Shown here: positions 1-9,797 of the stretch, in pieces
Layout: each line of letters opens with the position of its first letter
How positions within the stretch are numbered: the first letter of the stretch is position 1
NCBI GenBank assembly: GCA_946886365.1
Contig: CAMPIM010000071.1
Coordinates: 1-19,545, forward strand
DNA from: an uncultured Novosphingobium sp.
GTDB taxonomy: Bacteria > Pseudomonadota > Alphaproteobacteria > Sphingomonadales > Sphingomonadaceae
Length of the DNA: 19,545 bases
Reading direction: 5' to 3'
Position numbers and translations under genes: made by a program
Notes under the pieces: generated by a model
Seen by the model: only the letters and a program-made list of their open reading frames with translations
Databases searched by the model: none
What the model was told of the DNA's origin: nothing

Positions 1-58
1 CCCCTGCGCCGGGTGAAGTTTCCCCACTGCTGGACTCCCCACTGGATAACCTGCCGCC

Positions 59-1198
59 ATGCCGCTGCGCTCTGTACTCTCCTCATCCCGCTACGCTCAA
101 TTGAGCGTAGCCATTTGTTTGCTCGCGACCGCATGCAGCCAAAGCAAACCGCCTGAGAAAAAGCAGGTTGAAGTGGGCGTAGTCACGCTTCAGGCGCAGG
201 ACGTTACCGTATCGACTGAGCTACCCGGACGCACCGCTTCGACGCTGATGTCTGAGGTGCGACCACAGGTTGCTGGCGTCGTTCAAAAGCGCCTCTTTAC
301 CGAAGGTTCCTATGTGCATGCGGGCCAGCCATTATATCAGATTGATCCATCCCTCTACCGCGCCTCTCGCGATGAAGCGCAAGCTTCGCTAGCCAATGCG
401 CAGGCGACAGCGGTCGCGGCGCAAGCCAAGGCGCGCCGCTATCAGGCGCTTGGGCAGACAGAGGCTGTAAGCGCGCAGGAGCGAGATGATGTGGTCGCAG
501 CTGCGCGGCAAGCAAGCGCCGCCATCCAACAGGCGCGAGCGTCGCTTCAGACCGCCAGCATAAGTCTGCGCTTTACCGAAGTCCGGGCACCGATCAGCGG
601 GCGCATTGGCCGTTCCTCGGTTACGCCGGGCGCATTGGTCACAGCTAGTCAAGCTGCCCCGCTTGCCACAATCCAGCAGCTTGACCCCATCTTTGTCGAT
701 ATTACGCAGTCCAGCGCGCAGCTCCTGGCGCTGCGCCGCAATCTGGCCGCGGGTAAAGCACTACCCGCCAGTGCCACCATCCGGCTGAAACTGGACGACG
801 GCAGCGACTATCCGCTTGAAGGCCGTATAGAATTTGCCGAGCCTATCGTGGACCCCAATAGCGGCACCATTACCCTGCGCGCGCGCTTCCCCAATCCTGA
901 CAGCCTCCTCCTTCCCGGGATGTTCGTGCGCGTGGTGGCCCCGCAGGCCGTCGTGCCCAACGGCATACTCGCGCCCCAGCAGGGGATCAGCCGTGATCCC
1001 AAGGGCAATGCCACCGCACTTGTCGTCAATCGGGCAAACAAGGTGGAGCAGCGCACCGTCACTACGGCGCAGGCGATAGGGGACAAATGGCTTGTGACCG
1101 CAGGCCTCAAGTCCGGTGATCGGCTGATCGTCGAAGGAACGGACAAGGTGAAACCGGGCGATACCGTCCGCTCCGCAACCGTCGGCCAAGGGAGCTAG
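59..1198 (+). CDS. RND efflux periplasmic adaptor (membrane fusion lipoprotein)
   Basis: Periplasmic adaptor of a tripartite multidrug efflux pump of the AcrA/MexA family, linking the inner-membrane pump to the outer-membrane channel. The N-terminus has a signal sequence ending in a lipobox-like ATAC at about residues 23-26, so it is probably a lipoprotein. About residues 50-100 carry the AcrA signature: an ELPGRT motif, EVRPQVAG, a lipoyl-like half and YQIDPSLY. Residues about 100-165 are Ala/Gln/Arg-rich and fit the alpha-helical hairpin; then come the second lipoyl half (RAPISGRIGRS), a beta-barrel and a membrane-proximal domain. The length of 379 aa is normal. An in-frame stop at 47-49 makes the ATG at 59 the only reasonable start, although its Shine-Dalgarno is weak. 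The pump gene follows after 8 bp. No regulator for the operon lies within the window. Substrates cannot be read from the sequence. Confidence 0.95.
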   Translation: MPLRSVLSSSRYAQLSVAICLLATACSQSKPPEKKQVEVGVVTLQAQDVTVSTELPGRTASTLMSEVRPQVAGVVQKRLFTEGSYVHAGQPLYQIDPSLYRASRDEAQASLANAQATAVAAQAKARRYQALGQTEAVSAQERDDVVAAARQASAAIQQARASLQTASISLRFTEVRAPISGRIGRSSVTPGALVTASQAAPLATIQQLDPIFVDITQSSAQLLALRRNLAAGKALPASATIRLKLDDGSDYPLEGRIEFAEPIVDPNSGTITLRARFPNPDSLLLPGMFVRVVAPQAVVPNGILAPQQGISRDPKGNATALVVNRANKVEQRTVTTAQAIGDKWLVTAGLKSGDRLIVEGTDKVKPGDTVRSATVGQGS

Positions 1199-1206
1199 GT
1201 CCTCCG

Positions 1207-4200
1207 ATGCTCAGCCGCTTTTTCATCGATCGGCCAATCTTCGCCTGGGTGATCGCGATCGGCATCATGCTGGCTGGACTTGGCGCCATGCTGTCGCTGC
1301 CTATTGCTCAGTATCCAGATATCGCGCCGCCTGCGGTCAACATCAGAGCAAATTATCCAGGCGCTTCGGCCGATACTGTAGAGACAAGCGTCACGCAGGT
1401 CATCGAGCAGCAACTGACTGGCATCGATGGCCTGATGTATTTCTCCTCGACATCCACCGCCAATGGCCAGTCGCGTATCACTGTCACCTTTGACAAAGGC
1501 ACCGACCCCGATACTGCGCAGGTCCAGGTTCAAAATAAGGTGCAGCAGGCGTTAAGCCGGTTGCCCAACGCAGTTCAGCAGCAGGGCCTGACCGTCACTA
1601 AATCGCAGACCGATTTCCTGATGCTGGTTGCGCTGTACGATCGTACCGATCGAGCCACCCAGACTGATATCTCCGATTACCTGGTCAATAATTTTCAGGA
1701 CCCCATCTCCCGCCTGGAAGGTATCGGCGACGTTCAGATTTTTGGATCCCAATATGCCATGCGCATATGGCTGGATCCCTACAAACTCGCCACCGTCAAG
1801 CTCATGCCGTCGGACGTCGAAAACGCGATCCGGTCGCAGAATGTCGAGGTTTCCGCCGGTCAGATCGGCGCTGATCCGGCGCCCGCCGGACAGCAACTGA
1901 ATGCCACCGTTCGCGCGCGTGCACGCCTCCAGACTCCCGAACAGTTTCGCAACATCATAGTGAAAACTCAAAGCGACGGGTCCGTCGTTCACCTGTCCGA
2001 TGTTGCTCGGGTCGAACTTGGGAACGAAAGTTACACCTTTTCAGCCGCGTTGAACGGACATCCTGGATCGGGCATCGCGCTCCAACTCGCGCCCGGCGCC
2101 GACGCTCTGAAGACCGCCGAACTCGTCAAGGCAAAGGTCGCCGAGCTGTCCACGAACCTGCCACATGGGTACAGCATCGCATTCCCGCGCGATACGACAC
2201 CCTTCATCCGGCTTTCCGTGGATGAGGTCATCAAGACACTTATCGAAGCCGTCGGGCTGGTCGTCGTGGTCATGTTCGTCTTTCTGCAAAGCTGGCGCGC
2301 GACGCTGATCCCGGCGGTGGCGGTGCCGGTCGTCCTGCTCGGGACCTTCGGCGTGCTCGCCCTTTTCGGCTATTCCATCAACACGCTCACCCTGTTCGGC
2401 ATGGTGTTGTCCATCGGCCTTCTGGTCGATGATGCGATCGTAGTCGTCGAGAATGTCGAACGGCTGATGCACGATGAGGGGCTTGACGCGCGCGCCGCCA
2501 CAATCAAATCGATGGAAGAGATAGGCAGTGCGCTGGTCGGCATAGCCCTTGTCCTTTCGGCCGTTCTCCTGCCCATGGCCTTCTTCGGCGGTTCGACGGG
2601 GGTTATTTACCGGCAGTTCTCCATCACCATTGTGTCCTCCATGCTTCTGTCCGTGGTGGTTGCGCTCATCCTGTCGCCCGCCCTGTGCGCCACATTGTTG
2701 AAATCGGCCAGTGAGGAGCGCCGTCACCAGGGATGGGCGGGCCGGTTCAACCGCTGGTTTGGGGACGTGACCGGCGGCTATATGCGGCGGCTTGAGGCAA
2801 TCATGCATCGACGCGCCCTCTTCTGGACGATCTATCTGCTGATATTGGGCGTCCTTGCGCTGATCTTTGTCCGCTTGCCGACCAGCTTCCTCCCCGTAGA
2901 GGATCAGGGGCAGGTCATGGTGCAGATGACCCTTCCCGCTGGCGCCAAGTCCACGCGAACCGCGCAAGTGGTCGAGAGTGTTCGCAGCTACTTCCAAAGC
3001 GAAGAAGGAAATAACGTCGGCAACATATTCATTGCCCAAGGTTTCAGTTTTGCAGGACAGGGCGAAAATACCGCGCAGGGTTTCATCAATCTCAATCCTT
3101 GGGAAGACCGGAAGGGTAAGGCGAATAGCGCGACCGAGATCGCGAACCGCGCTACAAAGCAGCTCGCAGCCGTACGTGATGCGAAAATTCTGGCCATGAC
3201 GCCGCCCGCCATCCGTGGCTTGGGCCAGTCGAACGGCTTTACCTTCGAGCTGCTCAACACAGGCGGCCTCAGCCGAGACAAGTTCCTGGCCGTGCGCAAC
3301 CAGCTGCTCGCTGCAGCTTCGCAAAGCCCTCTGCTCGCGGGTGTGCGTGCCGCTACGCTTGAGGACACGCCCCAGTTGAAGGTCGATATCGATAATGAAA
3401 AGCTTGCTGTGCTTGGACTTACACAAAATGATGTGGACGATGTTCTAAGTTCCGCTTGGGGAAGCAGCTATATCAACGACTTCATTGATCGCGGACGCGT
3501 AAAACGTGTCTTTATGCAGGCTGACGCCCCTTATCGAGCTTTGCCGACCGACATTGAAAACTGGCAAGTCCGCTCTGCCGCTACGGGCGAAATGGTTCCA
3601 TTCTCCGCTTTCGCTACCACCCATTGGGAAATGGGTCCGACAACTGTGTCTCGCTTTAATGGCCAATCCTCCTATGAAATACAGGGACAGGCCGCACCCG
3701 GTGCGAGTTCGGGGGAAGCCATGGACGAAATGGTGCGTTTGCAGCAGCAATTGCCGACCGGAACCAGTTATGCTTGGAGCGGCCTTTCCTATCAGGAACA
3801 ATTGTCCGGCGGACAGGCGCCCTTGCTTTATTCTCTCTCCGTACTGGTCGTCTTTCTCTGCCTCGCGGCACTTTATGAAAGCTGGTCGGTACCACTCGCA
3901 GTATTGTTCGTAATCCCGCTGGGCCTGATCGGGGCAGTCGTCGCCGTTTGGGCGCGCGGGCTGGAGAATAATGTATTCTTCCAGGTAGGCCTCCTCACCA
4001 CGATGGGGCTGGCGGCCAAGAACGCAATCCTCATCGTTGAATTCGCCGAGTTTGCCTATCGCGATGGCAAGGACGCGATGAGCGCGGCGATCGAAGCAGC
4101 CAGGCTCCGTTTCCGACCGATCATAATGACCTCGCTCGCCTTCATTGCGGGCGTTATGCCGCTGGCGCTCGCTCATGGCGCTGGCGCACAAAGCCGCATC

Positions 4201-4344
4201 GCCATCGGCACGGCGGTTGCTGGCGGCATGCTGACCGGAACCTTGCTTGCCATCTTTTATGTGCCGCTGTTTTTCTTCACGATCATGCGGCTTTTCAGAC
4301 GCAAGGACCATTCACCTGCCACCGGATCGGAGGTGCCCGCATGA
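1207..4344 (+). CDS. RND multidrug efflux pump, inner-membrane permease (HAE1/AcrB family)
   Basis: Proton-driven trimeric pump of the AcrB/MexB type, 1045 aa, full length. It starts with the usual MLSRFFIDRPIFAWV. Two large periplasmic loops alternate with two six-helix membrane halves. The proton-relay residues are visible: an Asp pair at D408-D409 (GLLVDDAIVVVENVER) and a Lys at K938 (GLAAKNAILIVEF). These match D407, D408 and K940 of E. coli AcrB. The stop overlaps the next gene's ATG (ATGA), giving translational coupling to the channel gene, and the adaptor gene ends 8 bp upstream. Membership of the hydrophobe/amphiphile efflux class follows from overall similarity; the drug spectrum is not predictable. 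Confidence 0.97.
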   Translation: MLSRFFIDRPIFAWVIAIGIMLAGLGAMLSLPIAQYPDIAPPAVNIRANYPGASADTVETSVTQVIEQQLTGIDGLMYFSSTSTANGQSRITVTFDKGTDPDTAQVQVQNKVQQALSRLPNAVQQQGLTVTKSQTDFLMLVALYDRTDRATQTDISDYLVNNFQDPISRLEGIGDVQIFGSQYAMRIWLDPYKLATVKLMPSDVENAIRSQNVEVSAGQIGADPAPAGQQLNATVRARARLQTPEQFRNIIVKTQSDGSVVHLSDVARVELGNESYTFSAALNGHPGSGIALQLAPGADALKTAELVKAKVAELSTNLPHGYSIAFPRDTTPFIRLSVDEVIKTLIEAVGLVVVVMFVFLQSWRATLIPAVAVPVVLLGTFGVLALFGYSINTLTLFGMVLSIGLLVDDAIVVVENVERLMHDEGLDARAATIKSMEEIGSALVGIALVLSAVLLPMAFFGGSTGVIYRQFSITIVSSMLLSVVVALILSPALCATLLKSASEERRHQGWAGRFNRWFGDVTGGYMRRLEAIMHRRALFWTIYLLILGVLALIFVRLPTSFLPVEDQGQVMVQMTLPAGAKSTRTAQVVESVRSYFQSEEGNNVGNIFIAQGFSFAGQGENTAQGFINLNPWEDRKGKANSATEIANRATKQLAAVRDAKILAMTPPAIRGLGQSNGFTFELLNTGGLSRDKFLAVRNQLLAAASQSPLLAGVRAATLEDTPQLKVDIDNEKLAVLGLTQNDVDDVLSSAWGSSYINDFIDRGRVKRVFMQADAPYRALPTDIENWQVRSAATGEMVPFSAFATTHWEMGPTTVSRFNGQSSYEIQGQAAPGASSGEAMDEMVRLQQQLPTGTSYAWSGLSYQEQLSGGQAPLLYSLSVLVVFLCLAALYESWSVPLAVLFVIPLGLIGAVVAVWARGLENNVFFQVGLLTTMGLAAKNAILIVEFAEFAYRDGKDAMSAAIEAARLRFRPIIMTSLAFIAGVMPLALAHGAGAQSRIAIGTAVAGGMLTGTLLAIFYVPLFFFTIMRLFRRKDHSPATGSEVPA

Positions 4345-5705
4345 GGCGCTTGCTCCCCCTCGGCCTGTCCGTGACGCTGACCGCCTGCAATCTGGCACCC
4401 GCATATGAGCGGCCCACCGCGCCCGTTCCGCCCGCCTGGCCAAATGGATCCGCATATTCAGCCGCCCTTCCTACAGAAGTGGCAGGTTTGCCCTGGACGG
4501 CTTTGGTCGGCGACGAACGGCTGCGTACGATCATTGATCGGGCGCTGATCAACAATCGGGATCTTCGCGTAACTCTGGCCAACCTTCTCGCGGCGCGCGC
4601 CCAATATCGCATTCAGCGGGCCGCGCAGATGCCTACGGTTACGGCGGATGCCAACGCGACGCTCACGCACCGGAATGACCAGCGTCAGGACAATTACAGC
4701 GCGGACATCGGTTTTAGCGCTTTCGAAATCGATCTGTTCGGCCGCCTGCGCAACTTGAGTGAATCCGCCCTTCAATCCTATCTCGCAAGCCAGGAGGGCG
4801 CGCGCGCCGCGCGCATCGCGCTCGTCGCGGAAACGGCCAGCGCCTATGCAACGCTTGCTGCGGACCAGCAATTGCTCGCCGTAGCTCGCGATACGCTCAG
4901 CAGCGCCGAACGGACGCTCGCGCTTACACGATCGCTCAACGGCGTCGGTCTTTCCGGCAAGCTCGACGTCCATCAGGCGGAAACGATCGTCGAACAGGCG
5001 AGGTCCGATGTCGCGGCCGCAGTTACGCAGGTAGCGCAGGATCGCAACGCGCTGGATCTGCTCGCCGGGGCGCCGGTAGAAGAAGCTCTGCTCCCGCTAT
5101 CCCTATCCGCTCTAATCAGCTCGACTGCGCAAGTTCCTGCCGGGACTTCGTCCGAAATCCTGCTCCAGCGGCCAGATGTGCTGCAGGCCGAACATCAATT
5201 ACAGGCTGCGAATGCGAATATCGGCGCTGCACGGGCCGCGATGTTCCCGAAGATCAGCCTGACGTCAGCGATCGGCGTCGCCAGTTCAGCACTGTCGTCG
5301 CTTTTCACTGGCGGCGCATTCAGTTGGACAGCTGCTCCATCGGCGAGCCTTCCCATCTTCGGTGGCGGTGTGAAAGCCAATATCGAATATAGTAAGGCGC
5401 AACAGCAGGCCGCAATTGCCAGCTACGAGAATGCCATCCAGAGCGCCTTTCGTGAAGTCGCCGACGCCTTGGCACGCGGAGGCACCATAGGCGAACAGCA
5501 GCGGGCTCAGCGAGCTCTGGTCGCGTCGAATGAGAATGCCTATGCCTTGTCCGAACAGCGTTATCGGGCGGGTATCGATCCGTTCCTGACAACACTCGTG
5601 AACCAACGCTCGCTATATTCCGCCCGGCGGAGCGCGATCGCGACGGACCTTGAACTGTTGCTAAATCGTATATCCCTCTATCGCGCAATCGGTGCCGATT
5701 TTTAA
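4341..5705 (+). CDS. Efflux outer-membrane channel lipoprotein (OprM/NodT family)
   Basis: TolC-like outer-membrane factor of the NodT/OprM subclass, 454 aa, completing the tripartite pump. The N-terminus MRRLLPLGLSVTLTAC ends in a lipobox (LTAC), so the protein is probably lipid-anchored. Two repeated OEP domains are seen. The first begins near WTALVGDERLRTIIDRAL (about residues 52-69). The second contains the conserved RPDVLQAEHQL starting at residue 277, followed by NIGAARAAMFPKISL. Its ATG lies inside the last codons of the pump gene (ATGA), with GGAGG at 4328-4332 as ribosome binding site. It is the last gene of the operon; the next gene is convergent. Confidence 0.96.
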   Translation: MRRLLPLGLSVTLTACNLAPAYERPTAPVPPAWPNGSAYSAALPTEVAGLPWTALVGDERLRTIIDRALINNRDLRVTLANLLAARAQYRIQRAAQMPTVTADANATLTHRNDQRQDNYSADIGFSAFEIDLFGRLRNLSESALQSYLASQEGARAARIALVAETASAYATLAADQQLLAVARDTLSSAERTLALTRSLNGVGLSGKLDVHQAETIVEQARSDVAAAVTQVAQDRNALDLLAGAPVEEALLPLSLSALISSTAQVPAGTSSEILLQRPDVLQAEHQLQAANANIGAARAAMFPKISLTSAIGVASSALSSLFTGGAFSWTAAPSASLPIFGGGVKANIEYSKAQQQAAIASYENAIQSAFREVADALARGGTIGEQQRAQRALVASNENAYALSEQRYRAGIDPFLTTLVNQRSLYSARRSAIATDLELLLNRISLYRAIGADF

Positions 5706-5712
5706 GAGTTTT

Positions 5713-5780
5713 ACTCGGTTGAGCCCCTAATGGTGACGGGCCGTATGGCTGCAACGCCGTCACCTCCCTCTCCACCGAGT
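5713..5780. repeat. Nested inverted repeat in convergent gap after the efflux operon
   Basis: The 219-bp gap between the channel gene and cysQ contains a nested stem-loop. The outer arms are actcggt (5713-5719) and accgagt (5774-5780). The inner arms are ggtgacgg (5732-5739) and ccgtcacc (5757-5764). Both pairs are perfect. There is no T-run on either strand next to the stem, so a classical intrinsic terminator is not shown. It could be a Rho-dependent end, an RNA 3' stabiliser or a protein site. The rest of the gap, 5781-5924, holds no gene I recognise, only a 30-codon ORF at 5843. Confidence 0.4.
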
Positions 5781-5924
5781 TCGGTCAAGCCGGGCCAACT
5801 GACTTTAGGTGCGACAGTTTCCTTGCAGTTCGCTTTGACGAAATGAGCTTCGAACCACGCCGCGTTGTGCGCGGCATGGCTCGATCCTCACTCAACAGGC
5901 ATTGGCAGTCCTCAGTTTTGATTA

Positions 5925-6698
5925 TCAGGCGCTGACCTGAACTTCGCTGATAAGGGCCAATAACTGCTGAGCATGTTCTTTTCTGCAAATGAGCAGGTCA
6001 GGCAGATACACATTTGCCTGATTGTAGATCAGCGGGCTGCCATCAATTCGCGAGCAGTGCAGGCCATGCGCCTTCGCCACGGCGACAGGTGCCATACTGT
6101 CCCATTCATATTGGCCGCCGGAATGCAGGTAAATGTCTGCCTGTCCCAATATCACCGCCATCGCCTTGGCGCCGGCCGAGCCCATCGGAACAAGTTCGGC
6201 GCCCAGCTTTTCCGCAACCGCGACAGCTTCGGCTGCCGGGCGGGTGCGGCTGACCACCATGCGCAGCTTTTCGGGTGCAGGCGGGATTGGCTGCGGCTGA
6301 TCCGACCGAACTATTGTACCCTGCCCTGTTCCGGTCAAGTCAAGGCCCGGCAGCGCTACAGCGCCGATCTCCGGCTGCCCATCGATCGCCAAACCGACAT
6401 GGACCGCCCAATCGGATCGCTCCTCGCCATATTCGCGGGTGCCATCGACAGGATCCACGATCCAGACGCGGCTTTGGCTCAGCCGCTCGGCATTGTCCTT
6501 CTCTTCCTCAGACAGCAACCCGTCCTCGCCCCGTTGTTCACGCAGGGCGTGAACAAGGAACTGGTTGGCCGTTTGATCGCCCGCCTTGCCCAGCGCCTTG
6601 GCGCTGAACATGCCGCTGGCGCGCACCTCAAGCAGGATGCGCCCAGCGGTTTCGGCAAGATGCGCCGCAAGGTCGGCGTCACTCATGCCGCCGCTCAT
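5925..6698 (-). CDS. cysQ: 3'(2'),5'-bisphosphate nucleotidase CysQ
   Basis: Member of the inositol monophosphatase superfamily, 257 aa. It is expected to hydrolyse 3'-phosphoadenosine 5'-phosphate (PAP), the by-product of PAPS use, to AMP, with Mg2+. The metal-binding motifs are present: acidic SEEEKDN around residues 63-69, [12 protein letters not shown] at 79-90 (D82, D85 in DPxDGT), and [16 protein letters not shown] at about 197-212 with W199-D200. Its ATG overlaps the cysNC stop (ATGA), so it is translationally coupled as the last gene of the operon. A second in-frame Met four codons later (MSDADLAA) is an equally possible start. The operon position next to PAPS synthesis supports CysQ over another inositol-phosphatase-like function. 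Confidence 0.93.
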   Translation of the reverse strand: MSGGMSDADLAAHLAETAGRILLEVRASGMFSAKALGKAGDQTANQFLVHALREQRGEDGLLSEEEKDNAERLSQSRVWIVDPVDGTREYGEERSDWAVHVGLAIDGQPEIGAVALPGLDLTGTGQGTIVRSDQPQPIPPAPEKLRMVVSRTRPAAEAVAVAEKLGAELVPMGSAGAKAMAVILGQADIYLHSGGQYEWDSMAPVAVAKAHGLHCSRIDGSPLIYNQANVYLPDLLICRKEHAQQLLALISEVQVSA

Positions 6699-8608
6699 GG
6701 GATCAGCCTGGCGACGATGGCGGCGGCCGCTTCCTCGGCGGTCATGGCCGTAGTATCGATGCGGATTTCCGGGTCCTCTGGAGGCTCATAGGGGCTGTCT
6801 ATGCCGGTGAAGTTCTTGAGATCCCCGGCACGCGCCTTCTTGTAGAGGCCCTTGACGTCCCGTGCCTCTGCTTCAGCAAGCGGCGTATCGATGTGCACCT
6901 CGATGAACTCGCCCGGCTGCATCATCTGCCGCACCATTTCGCGCTCCGACCGGAAGGGCGAGATGAAGGCGGTAATGACGATCAGGCCCGCGTCGGTCAT
7001 CAGCTTGGCAACCTCGCCCACGCGGCGGATATTCTCTACGCGGTCGGCATCGGTGAAGCCCAAATCCTTGTTCAGGCCGTGGCGTACATTGTCGCCATCC
7101 AGCAGGAAAGTGTGCCGGTTCATCCGCGCCAGTCTCTTTTCCACCAGATTGGCGATGGTCGACTTGCCCGCGCCAGAAAGCCCGGTGAACCACAGCACGG
7201 CAGGCTTCTGGTTCTTGAGGCCCGCATGGAATTCACGGGTAACGTCGGTCGCCTGCCAGTGGACATTCTGCGCCCGCCGCAGCGAGAAGTGCAGCATGCC
7301 CGCCGCCACGGTGGCGTTCGTGATCTTGTCGATCAGGATGAAGCCGCCCAGCGTCCGGTTCTGCTCATAGGACTCGAACACGATCTGCTTATCGGTGGAC
7401 AGATTAGCGACACCGATGGCGTTGAGGTCCAGCGTCTTGGCCGCCAGATGCTCCATCGTGTTAACGTTCACCTGATATTTCGGGTGCTGCACCGTCGCGG
7501 TGACGGTCTGCGTCCCGATCTTCAGCCAATAAGGACGGCCCGGCAGCATTTCCTCGTCAGCCATCCACACGATGGTGGCTTCGAACTGGTCGGCAGCCTG
7601 CGGAGGATTGTCGGCCAGCGCGATGACGTCGCCGCGCGAGCAGTCAATTTCATCGGCGAAGCAGATCGTCACCGACTGACCCGCCACCGCTTCTTCCAGA
7701 TCCCCGTCCAGCGTCACGATGCGGGTGACGGTGCTGGTCTTGCCCGAAGGCAGCACGCGGATCGCATCGCCCGGCTTCACGGTGCCGGTGGCGATCAGGC
7801 CGGAAAAGCCACGGAAGTCGAGGTTCGGGCGGTTGACCCATTGCACCGGCATGCGGAACGGCTTTTCCGCGTCGGTCGCGCTGTTGACTTCGACCGTCTC
7901 AAGATGCTCGATCAGTGCCGGGCCCTTGTACCAGGGCGTGTTCTCCGAAGGGCCAGTGATATTGTCGCCCTTGAAGCCGGAAATCGGCATCGGCACGAAA
8001 TGCTGAATGCCGATCGAGCGCGCGAACTCGGTATAATCCTTGACGATACCGTCATAGACCGCCTGGTCATAATCGACCAAGTCCATCTTGTTCACCGCCA
8101 GCACGATATTCTTGATGCCGATCAGGTGCGCCAGATAGCTGTGGCGCTTCGTCTGCGTCAGCACGCCCTTGCGCGCATCGATCAGGATGACGGCGAGATC
8201 GGCGGTCGATGCGCCGGTCACCATGTTGCGCGTATATTGTTCGTGGCCGGGGGTATCGGCGACAATGAACTTGCGCTTTTCGGTCCCGAAGAAGCGATAG
8301 GCCACGTCGATCGTGATGCCCTGCTCGCGCTCGGCGGCGAGGCCATCGACCAGCAGCGCGAAGTCGATTTCCTGGCCCTGCGTGCCGACCTTCTTGGAGT
8401 CCGCCTCCAGTGCCGCCAGCTGATCCTCGAAGATCATCTTGCTGTCATAAAGCAGGCGGCCAATCAGGGTGGACTTGCCATCGTCCACCGACCCGCAGGT
8501 GATGAAGCGCAGCATCGTCTTGTGCTCATGCACCTTCAGATATTCGTCGATGTCCTCTGAGATGAGGGCGTCGGTCTTGTAAATGGGTTCGTCGAGAGTG
8601 TCGGTCAT
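6695..8608 (-). CDS. cysN: Bifunctional sulfate adenylyltransferase subunit 1 / APS kinase (CysN-CysC fusion)
   Basis: Fusion enzyme of 637 aa, like rhizobial NodQ. The N-terminal GTPase regulates ATP sulfurylase (with CysD) to make APS; the C-terminal kinase phosphorylates APS to PAPS. The GTPase motifs are GSVDDGKST at 39-47, DTPGH from D118, and NKMD at 173-176, followed by two EF-Tu-like beta-barrel domains. The APS kinase P-loop GLSGAGKS is at 476-483, with [17 protein letters not shown] downstream. I chose the ATG at 8608 (MTDTLDEP). A longer ORF start at 8635 would place nine residues inside a repeat element and reads through its palindrome. A GGGA at 8617-8620 lies 8 nt before the chosen ATG. 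The gene lies between cysD and cysQ on the same strand. Confidence 0.96.
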   Translation of the reverse strand: MTDTLDEPIYKTDALISEDIDEYLKVHEHKTMLRFITCGSVDDGKSTLIGRLLYDSKMIFEDQLAALEADSKKVGTQGQEIDFALLVDGLAAEREQGITIDVAYRFFGTEKRKFIVADTPGHEQYTRNMVTGASTADLAVILIDARKGVLTQTKRHSYLAHLIGIKNIVLAVNKMDLVDYDQAVYDGIVKDYTEFARSIGIQHFVPMPISGFKGDNITGPSENTPWYKGPALIEHLETVEVNSATDAEKPFRMPVQWVNRPNLDFRGFSGLIATGTVKPGDAIRVLPSGKTSTVTRIVTLDGDLEEAVAGQSVTICFADEIDCSRGDVIALADNPPQAADQFEATIVWMADEEMLPGRPYWLKIGTQTVTATVQHPKYQVNVNTMEHLAAKTLDLNAIGVANLSTDKQIVFESYEQNRTLGGFILIDKITNATVAAGMLHFSLRRAQNVHWQATDVTREFHAGLKNQKPAVLWFTGLSGAGKSTIANLVEKRLARMNRHTFLLDGDNVRHGLNKDLGFTDADRVENIRRVGEVAKLMTDAGLIVITAFISPFRSEREMVRQMMQPGEFIEVHIDTPLAEAEARDVKGLYKKARAGDLKNFTGIDSPYEPPEDPEIRIDTTAMTAEEAAAAIVARLIP

Positions 8609-8620
8609 GTCATCTGTCCC

Positions 8621-8721
8621 GTCATCCCAGCGCAAGCTGGGATCTCGTTGATCTGGGGGAAGGGCCGAGCCTCAAATGGTCTACCAGGAGGCCCGAGACC
8701 CCAGCCTGCGCTGGGGCTGAC
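8621..8721. repeat. Two-hairpin REP/MITE-like intergenic element between cysD and cysNC
   Basis: A ~101 bp element with imperfect inverted ends: the left arm at 8621-8646 and the right arm at 8695-8721 are near reverse complements of each other. Each arm is also its own hairpin: atcccagc-gcaa-gctgggat on the left and ccccagc-ctgc-gctgggg on the right. A spurious minus-strand reading frame through it contains IPACAGMTG, a translation typical of dispersed sphingomonad repeats (from general knowledge). Gene-sized coding content is absent. It explains the unusually long cysD-cysNC gap of 144 bp. Copy number elsewhere in the genome cannot be seen here; no second copy was found in this window. Confidence 0.75.
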
Positions 8722-8752
8722 GCTTCGGAACGCTTGCGCATCCCGTGGCGCG

Positions 8753-9664
8753 TCAGAAATACCCTTCCTGTTTCTTCTTCTCCATGCCCGCGCCGCCTGC
8801 ATCCTTGTCGATGGCGCGGCCCTGGCGTTCGGACGTGGTGGTCAGCAGCGTTTCCTGGATGACCTCGGGCAGCGTCTTGGCCTCGCTCTCCACTGCGCCG
8901 GTCAGCGGGTAGCAGCCCAGCGTGCGGAAACGGATCGATCGCATCACCGGCGTCTCGCCTTCCTTCAGCGGGAAGCGTTCGTCATCGACCATCAGCAGCA
9001 TGCCGTCGCGCTCAACGGTCGGGCGCTGCTCGGCGAAATAGAGCGGCACGATCGGCACATTGTTGAGGTGGATATACTGCCAGATGTCCAGCTCGGTCCA
9101 GTTGCTGATCGGGAAGACGCGGATGCTCTCACCCTTGTTCTTCTTGGCGTTGTAGAGGTTCCACAGTTCCGGCCGCTGGTTCTTCGGGTCCCAGCCATGC
9201 GAGGCGGTACGGAAGGAGAAGATGCGCTCCTTGGCGCGGCTCTTTTCCTCGTCACGGCGTGCGCCGCCAAAGGCTGCGTCGAAGCCATAAAGGTCGAGCG
9301 CCTGCTTCAGACCTTCGGTCTTCCACATGTCGGTGTGCAGCGCGCCGTGGTCGAACGGGTTGATCCCGCGCTCCTGCGCTTCCGGATTGTGATAGACCAG
9401 CAGCTCCATGCCGCTTTCCTTGGCCATGCGATCGCGCAGCTTGTACATTTCCTGGAACTTCCACGTCGTATCGACGTGCAGCAGGGGAAATGGCGGCGGC
9501 GAGGGATAGAATGCCTTGCGGGCCAGGTGCAGCATCACCGCGCTGTCCTTGCCCACGCTGTATAACATGACCGGCTTTTCAGCCTCGGCCACAACCTCTC
9601 TCAGAATATGTATGCTCTCCGCTTCCAGGCGCGCCAGGTGGGTGAGCGTTTTTGTATCTGTCAT
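8753..9664 (-). CDS. cysD: Sulfate adenylyltransferase subunit 2 (CysD)
   Basis: Catalytic subunit of ATP sulfurylase, 303 aa. With the CysN GTPase it forms APS from ATP and sulfate in the cytoplasm. The N-terminus is canonical ([19 protein letters not shown]). A PP-loop ATP-binding motif [12 protein letters not shown] starts at residue 36. [33 protein letters not shown] and the C-terminal [12 protein letters not shown] are hallmarks of the PAPS-reductase/CysD fold. It is first in the cysD-cysNC-cysQ operon. The Shine-Dalgarno is weak (GGA about 7 nt before ATG). A small palindrome at 9719-9732 lies about 55 bp upstream, but its significance is not established. Confidence 0.97.
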   Translation of the reverse strand: MTDTKTLTHLARLEAESIHILREVVAEAEKPVMLYSVGKDSAVMLHLARKAFYPSPPPFPLLHVDTTWKFQEMYKLRDRMAKESGMELLVYHNPEAQERGINPFDHGALHTDMWKTEGLKQALDLYGFDAAFGGARRDEEKSRAKERIFSFRTASHGWDPKNQRPELWNLYNAKKNKGESIRVFPISNWTELDIWQYIHLNNVPIVPLYFAEQRPTVERDGMLLMVDDERFPLKEGETPVMRSIRFRTLGCYPLTGAVESEAKTLPEVIQETLLTTTSERQGRAIDKDAGGAGMEKKKQEGYF

Positions 9665-9797
9665 CGTCTTGTCCAGCCTTTCGCAGACCCAGATGACAGA
9701 AGGCGCGAATCATCAAACCTCCCAGATGGGAGAGAGATATTTCTTCCATTACCGCACGACGAAAATTTAATCAGCGGCAAGAGCGCGAGCCGACTTT

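Noticed and set aside
21..45. Short tandem repeat (tccccactg twice, 15 bp apart) before the efflux adaptor gene
   Set aside because: Only nine identical bases per copy, with the window edge too close to judge an operator.
2041..3426. Long open frame (461 codons) antisense to the RND pump gene
   Set aside because: It is a compositional shadow of the high-GC pump gene, with low-complexity His/Asp/Arg-rich text and no family resemblance.
5843..5935. Thirty-codon ORF in the gap before cysQ, as a possible transposase remnant
   Set aside because: It has no recognisable homology, no ribosome binding site and no terminal repeats; there is too little to call a pseudogene.
6893..8560. 555-codon open frame antisense to cysNC
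   Set aside because: It lies wholly within a certain gene on the other strand and reads as Arg/His/Gln-rich non-protein text.
8605..8802. 65-codon minus-strand frame spanning the cysD-cysNC gap
   Set aside because: It overlaps the cysD end and reads through the palindromic repeat; the IPACAGMTG ending is a known style of repeat-derived false ORF.
8648..9565. 305-codon open frame antisense to cysD
   Set aside because: It is the shadow of cysD, covering the repeat element and most of the gene, with no recognisable domain.
9719..9732. Palindrome ctccca-ga-tgggag upstream of cysD as a sulfur-regulator site
   Set aside because: Six-bp arms are expected several times by chance in a window this long, and it matches no operator I can name.
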